From: Bacteroidales bacterium GP3
Lineage (GTDB): Bacteria > Bacteroidota > Bacteroidia > Bacteroidales > Muribaculaceae
NCBI GenBank assembly: GCA_001701075.1
Contig: DAAK01000079.1
Location: forward strand, 48,229-54,683
DNA length: 6,455 bases
Reading direction: 5' to 3'
Shown: piece by piece, positions 6,020 through 6,455 of the stretch
Position numbering within the stretch: the first letter of the stretch is position 1
Layout of the letters: each line of letters begins with the position of its first letter
Notes under the pieces: generated by a model
What the model was told of the DNA's origin: nothing
Databases searched by the model: none
The model's input: only the letters and a program-made list of their open reading frames with translations
Position numbers and translations under genes: made by a program

Positions 6020-6121
6020 AAAAGTTTTTCTTCAAGTTTTCAACTTTTGCAAGCAAATGTTGAGCTTTATGAGTTTGTCACAATTCTTTAATCAATTCGT
6101 AATTGATTTTGAAAAACTTTT
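6020..6121. repeat. Widely spaced 11-bp inverted repeat in the divergent intergenic region
   Basis: AAAAGTTTTTC at 6020-6030 is the exact reverse complement of GAAAAACTTTT at 6111-6121. The arms are 80 bp apart and enclose the palindrome at 6090-6108. The arms are mostly A and T, so chance is a realistic explanation. No terminator or gene can be made of it. Confidence 0.3.
6090..6108. repeat. Palindrome AATCAATT-N3-AATTGATT, possible operator
   Basis: A perfect 8-bp dyad with a CGT spacer lies between two divergently read genes, 93 bp upstream of the trp -33 element and 103 bp upstream of the plus-strand ATG at 6212. Dyads of this form are typical binding sites of homodimeric helix-turn-helix regulators. 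It does not resemble the E. coli TrpR operator. No regulator gene is in the window, so the role is open. Confidence 0.4.
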
Positions 6122-6211
6122 ATGCCTCATCCCACGTTTTAAGATTGCAAACAAATCCTAACAAAGGATTATAAAAGCAAAAATAGTATTAACCCTTAAG
6201 TCTCTTTGATT

Positions 6212-6455
6212 ATGGCAGCACTCAACATCCCCTTGATCGCATGGTGCATCATCGTAGTGGCGATTACAGCCCTGATTTCGGTTAGACTTTTTCATAAAGA
6301 TAATAACCAGGTGCGTCCACAAAAAAATAATATCAAAAGAGACAAAACGATGAATGATTTCCTCCACTCACAGAGCTATCATCTTCCCAAACAATCGCCT
6401 TGCTTACCTTTTTATCTCAGAATATTCGACTCAGGCATCTGGAAGCCTGGAGGCT
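6212..6455 (+). CDS. Hypothetical protein with one N-terminal membrane segment (3' end outside the window)
   Basis: The ATG at 6212 opens a frame with no stop to the right edge, giving the first 81 residues. An in-frame TAA at 6197-6199 limits the start to this ATG or a TTG two codons earlier. Residues 5-25 (NIPLIAWCIIVV continuing to ITALISVRL) are a convincing single transmembrane helix. They are followed by a basic, polar stretch (HKDNNQVRPQKNNIKRDK), so the N terminus is probably outside and the rest in the cytoplasm. A second in-frame ATG at 6350 could start a soluble protein without the helix. I do not recognise the family. The gene is divergent from the trp operon and shares its 260-bp AT-rich upstream region; no clear promoter of its own was found. 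That it is a real gene rests on the long open frame and the hydrophobic start. Confidence 0.55.
   Translation, partial: MAALNIPLIAWCIIVVAITALISVRLFHKDNNQVRPQKNNIKRDKTMNDFLHSQSYHLPKQSPCLPFYLRIFDSGIWKPGG

Larger units (their letters stand above)
5952..6211. other. AT-rich divergent intergenic region
   Basis: About 260 bp separate the trp leader ATG from the plus-strand ATG at 6212. The region is strongly AT-rich with A and T runs. It holds the trp promoter near its left end, three inverted repeats listed separately, and presumably the promoter of the plus-strand gene. No perfect TAnnTTTG was seen on the plus strand; TAAGATTG near 6137-6144 is a one-mismatch candidate without a well-spaced -33 partner. 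No RNA gene or coding sequence is supported here. Confidence 0.6.

Noticed and set aside
6016..6051. Possible second minus-strand terminator (AAAAGTT and AACTTTT arms followed by T)
   Set aside because: The stem would be almost all A-T with a 16-nt loop, and it lies upstream of the trp promoter with no gene to terminate; it is a composition effect.
5892..6161. 89-residue plus-strand ORF across the leader and promoter
   Set aside because: It runs through the attenuator, promoter and AT-rich tracts, and its Phe/Lys-rich translation reflects base composition.
6158..6367. 69-residue minus-strand ORF opposite the plus-strand membrane ORF
   Set aside because: The plus-strand frame here is open to the window edge and has a coherent transmembrane helix; the minus-strand product shows nothing recognisable.

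Overview
The window holds most of a tryptophan biosynthesis operon on the minus strand. It is read from right to left as leader peptide - trpB - trpE - trpG - trpD - trpC - trpF - trpA, and trpA is cut by the left edge after 36 codons. The gene order with trpB first, the absence of Shine-Dalgarno sequences before every start codon, and a promoter with the Bacteroidetes -33/-7 pattern (TTTG, 19 nt, TAATTTTG) all point to a Bacteroidales bacterium, probably a gut type. The family or genus cannot be fixed from this sequence.

Layout, left to right: trpA start (1-108), trpF (122-778), trpC (775-1581), trpD (1601-2596), trpG (2610-3173), trpE (3181-4569), trpB (4593-5786), a transcription attenuator with a Trp-rich leader peptide gene (5803-5951), the operon promoter (5967-5997), an AT-rich divergent intergenic region (5952-6211) with several inverted repeats, and the 5' part of an unrecognised plus-strand gene with one N-terminal membrane segment (6212-6455, running off the right edge). 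The trp genes are packed with gaps of 7 to 23 nt, or a 4-nt overlap, and look like one transcript. Together they encode the whole route from chorismate to tryptophan: TrpE/TrpG make anthranilate, TrpD adds the phosphoribosyl group, TrpF isomerises, TrpC closes the indole ring, and TrpA/TrpB make tryptophan. All complete enzymes carry their family active-site motifs and look functional.

The most interesting part is the leader. A 24-codon ORF with tandem Trp codons (residues 10 and 11) and a third Trp codon (19) starts only about 10-15 nt after the predicted transcription start. It is followed by a strong intrinsic terminator that ends 16 nt before the trpB start. An 11-nt sequence, TTCCGATGGCA, occurs identically in the leader ORF and as the 3' arm of the terminator, so the terminator 5' arm can pair with either copy. 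A short upstream segment just after the tandem Trp codons can pair with the first copy. This gives the 1:2, 2:3 and 3:4 alternatives of ribosome-mediated attenuation as known from E. coli trpL, here in a Bacteroidetes-type setting with different architecture. The pairing is seen directly; the regulatory behaviour is inferred.
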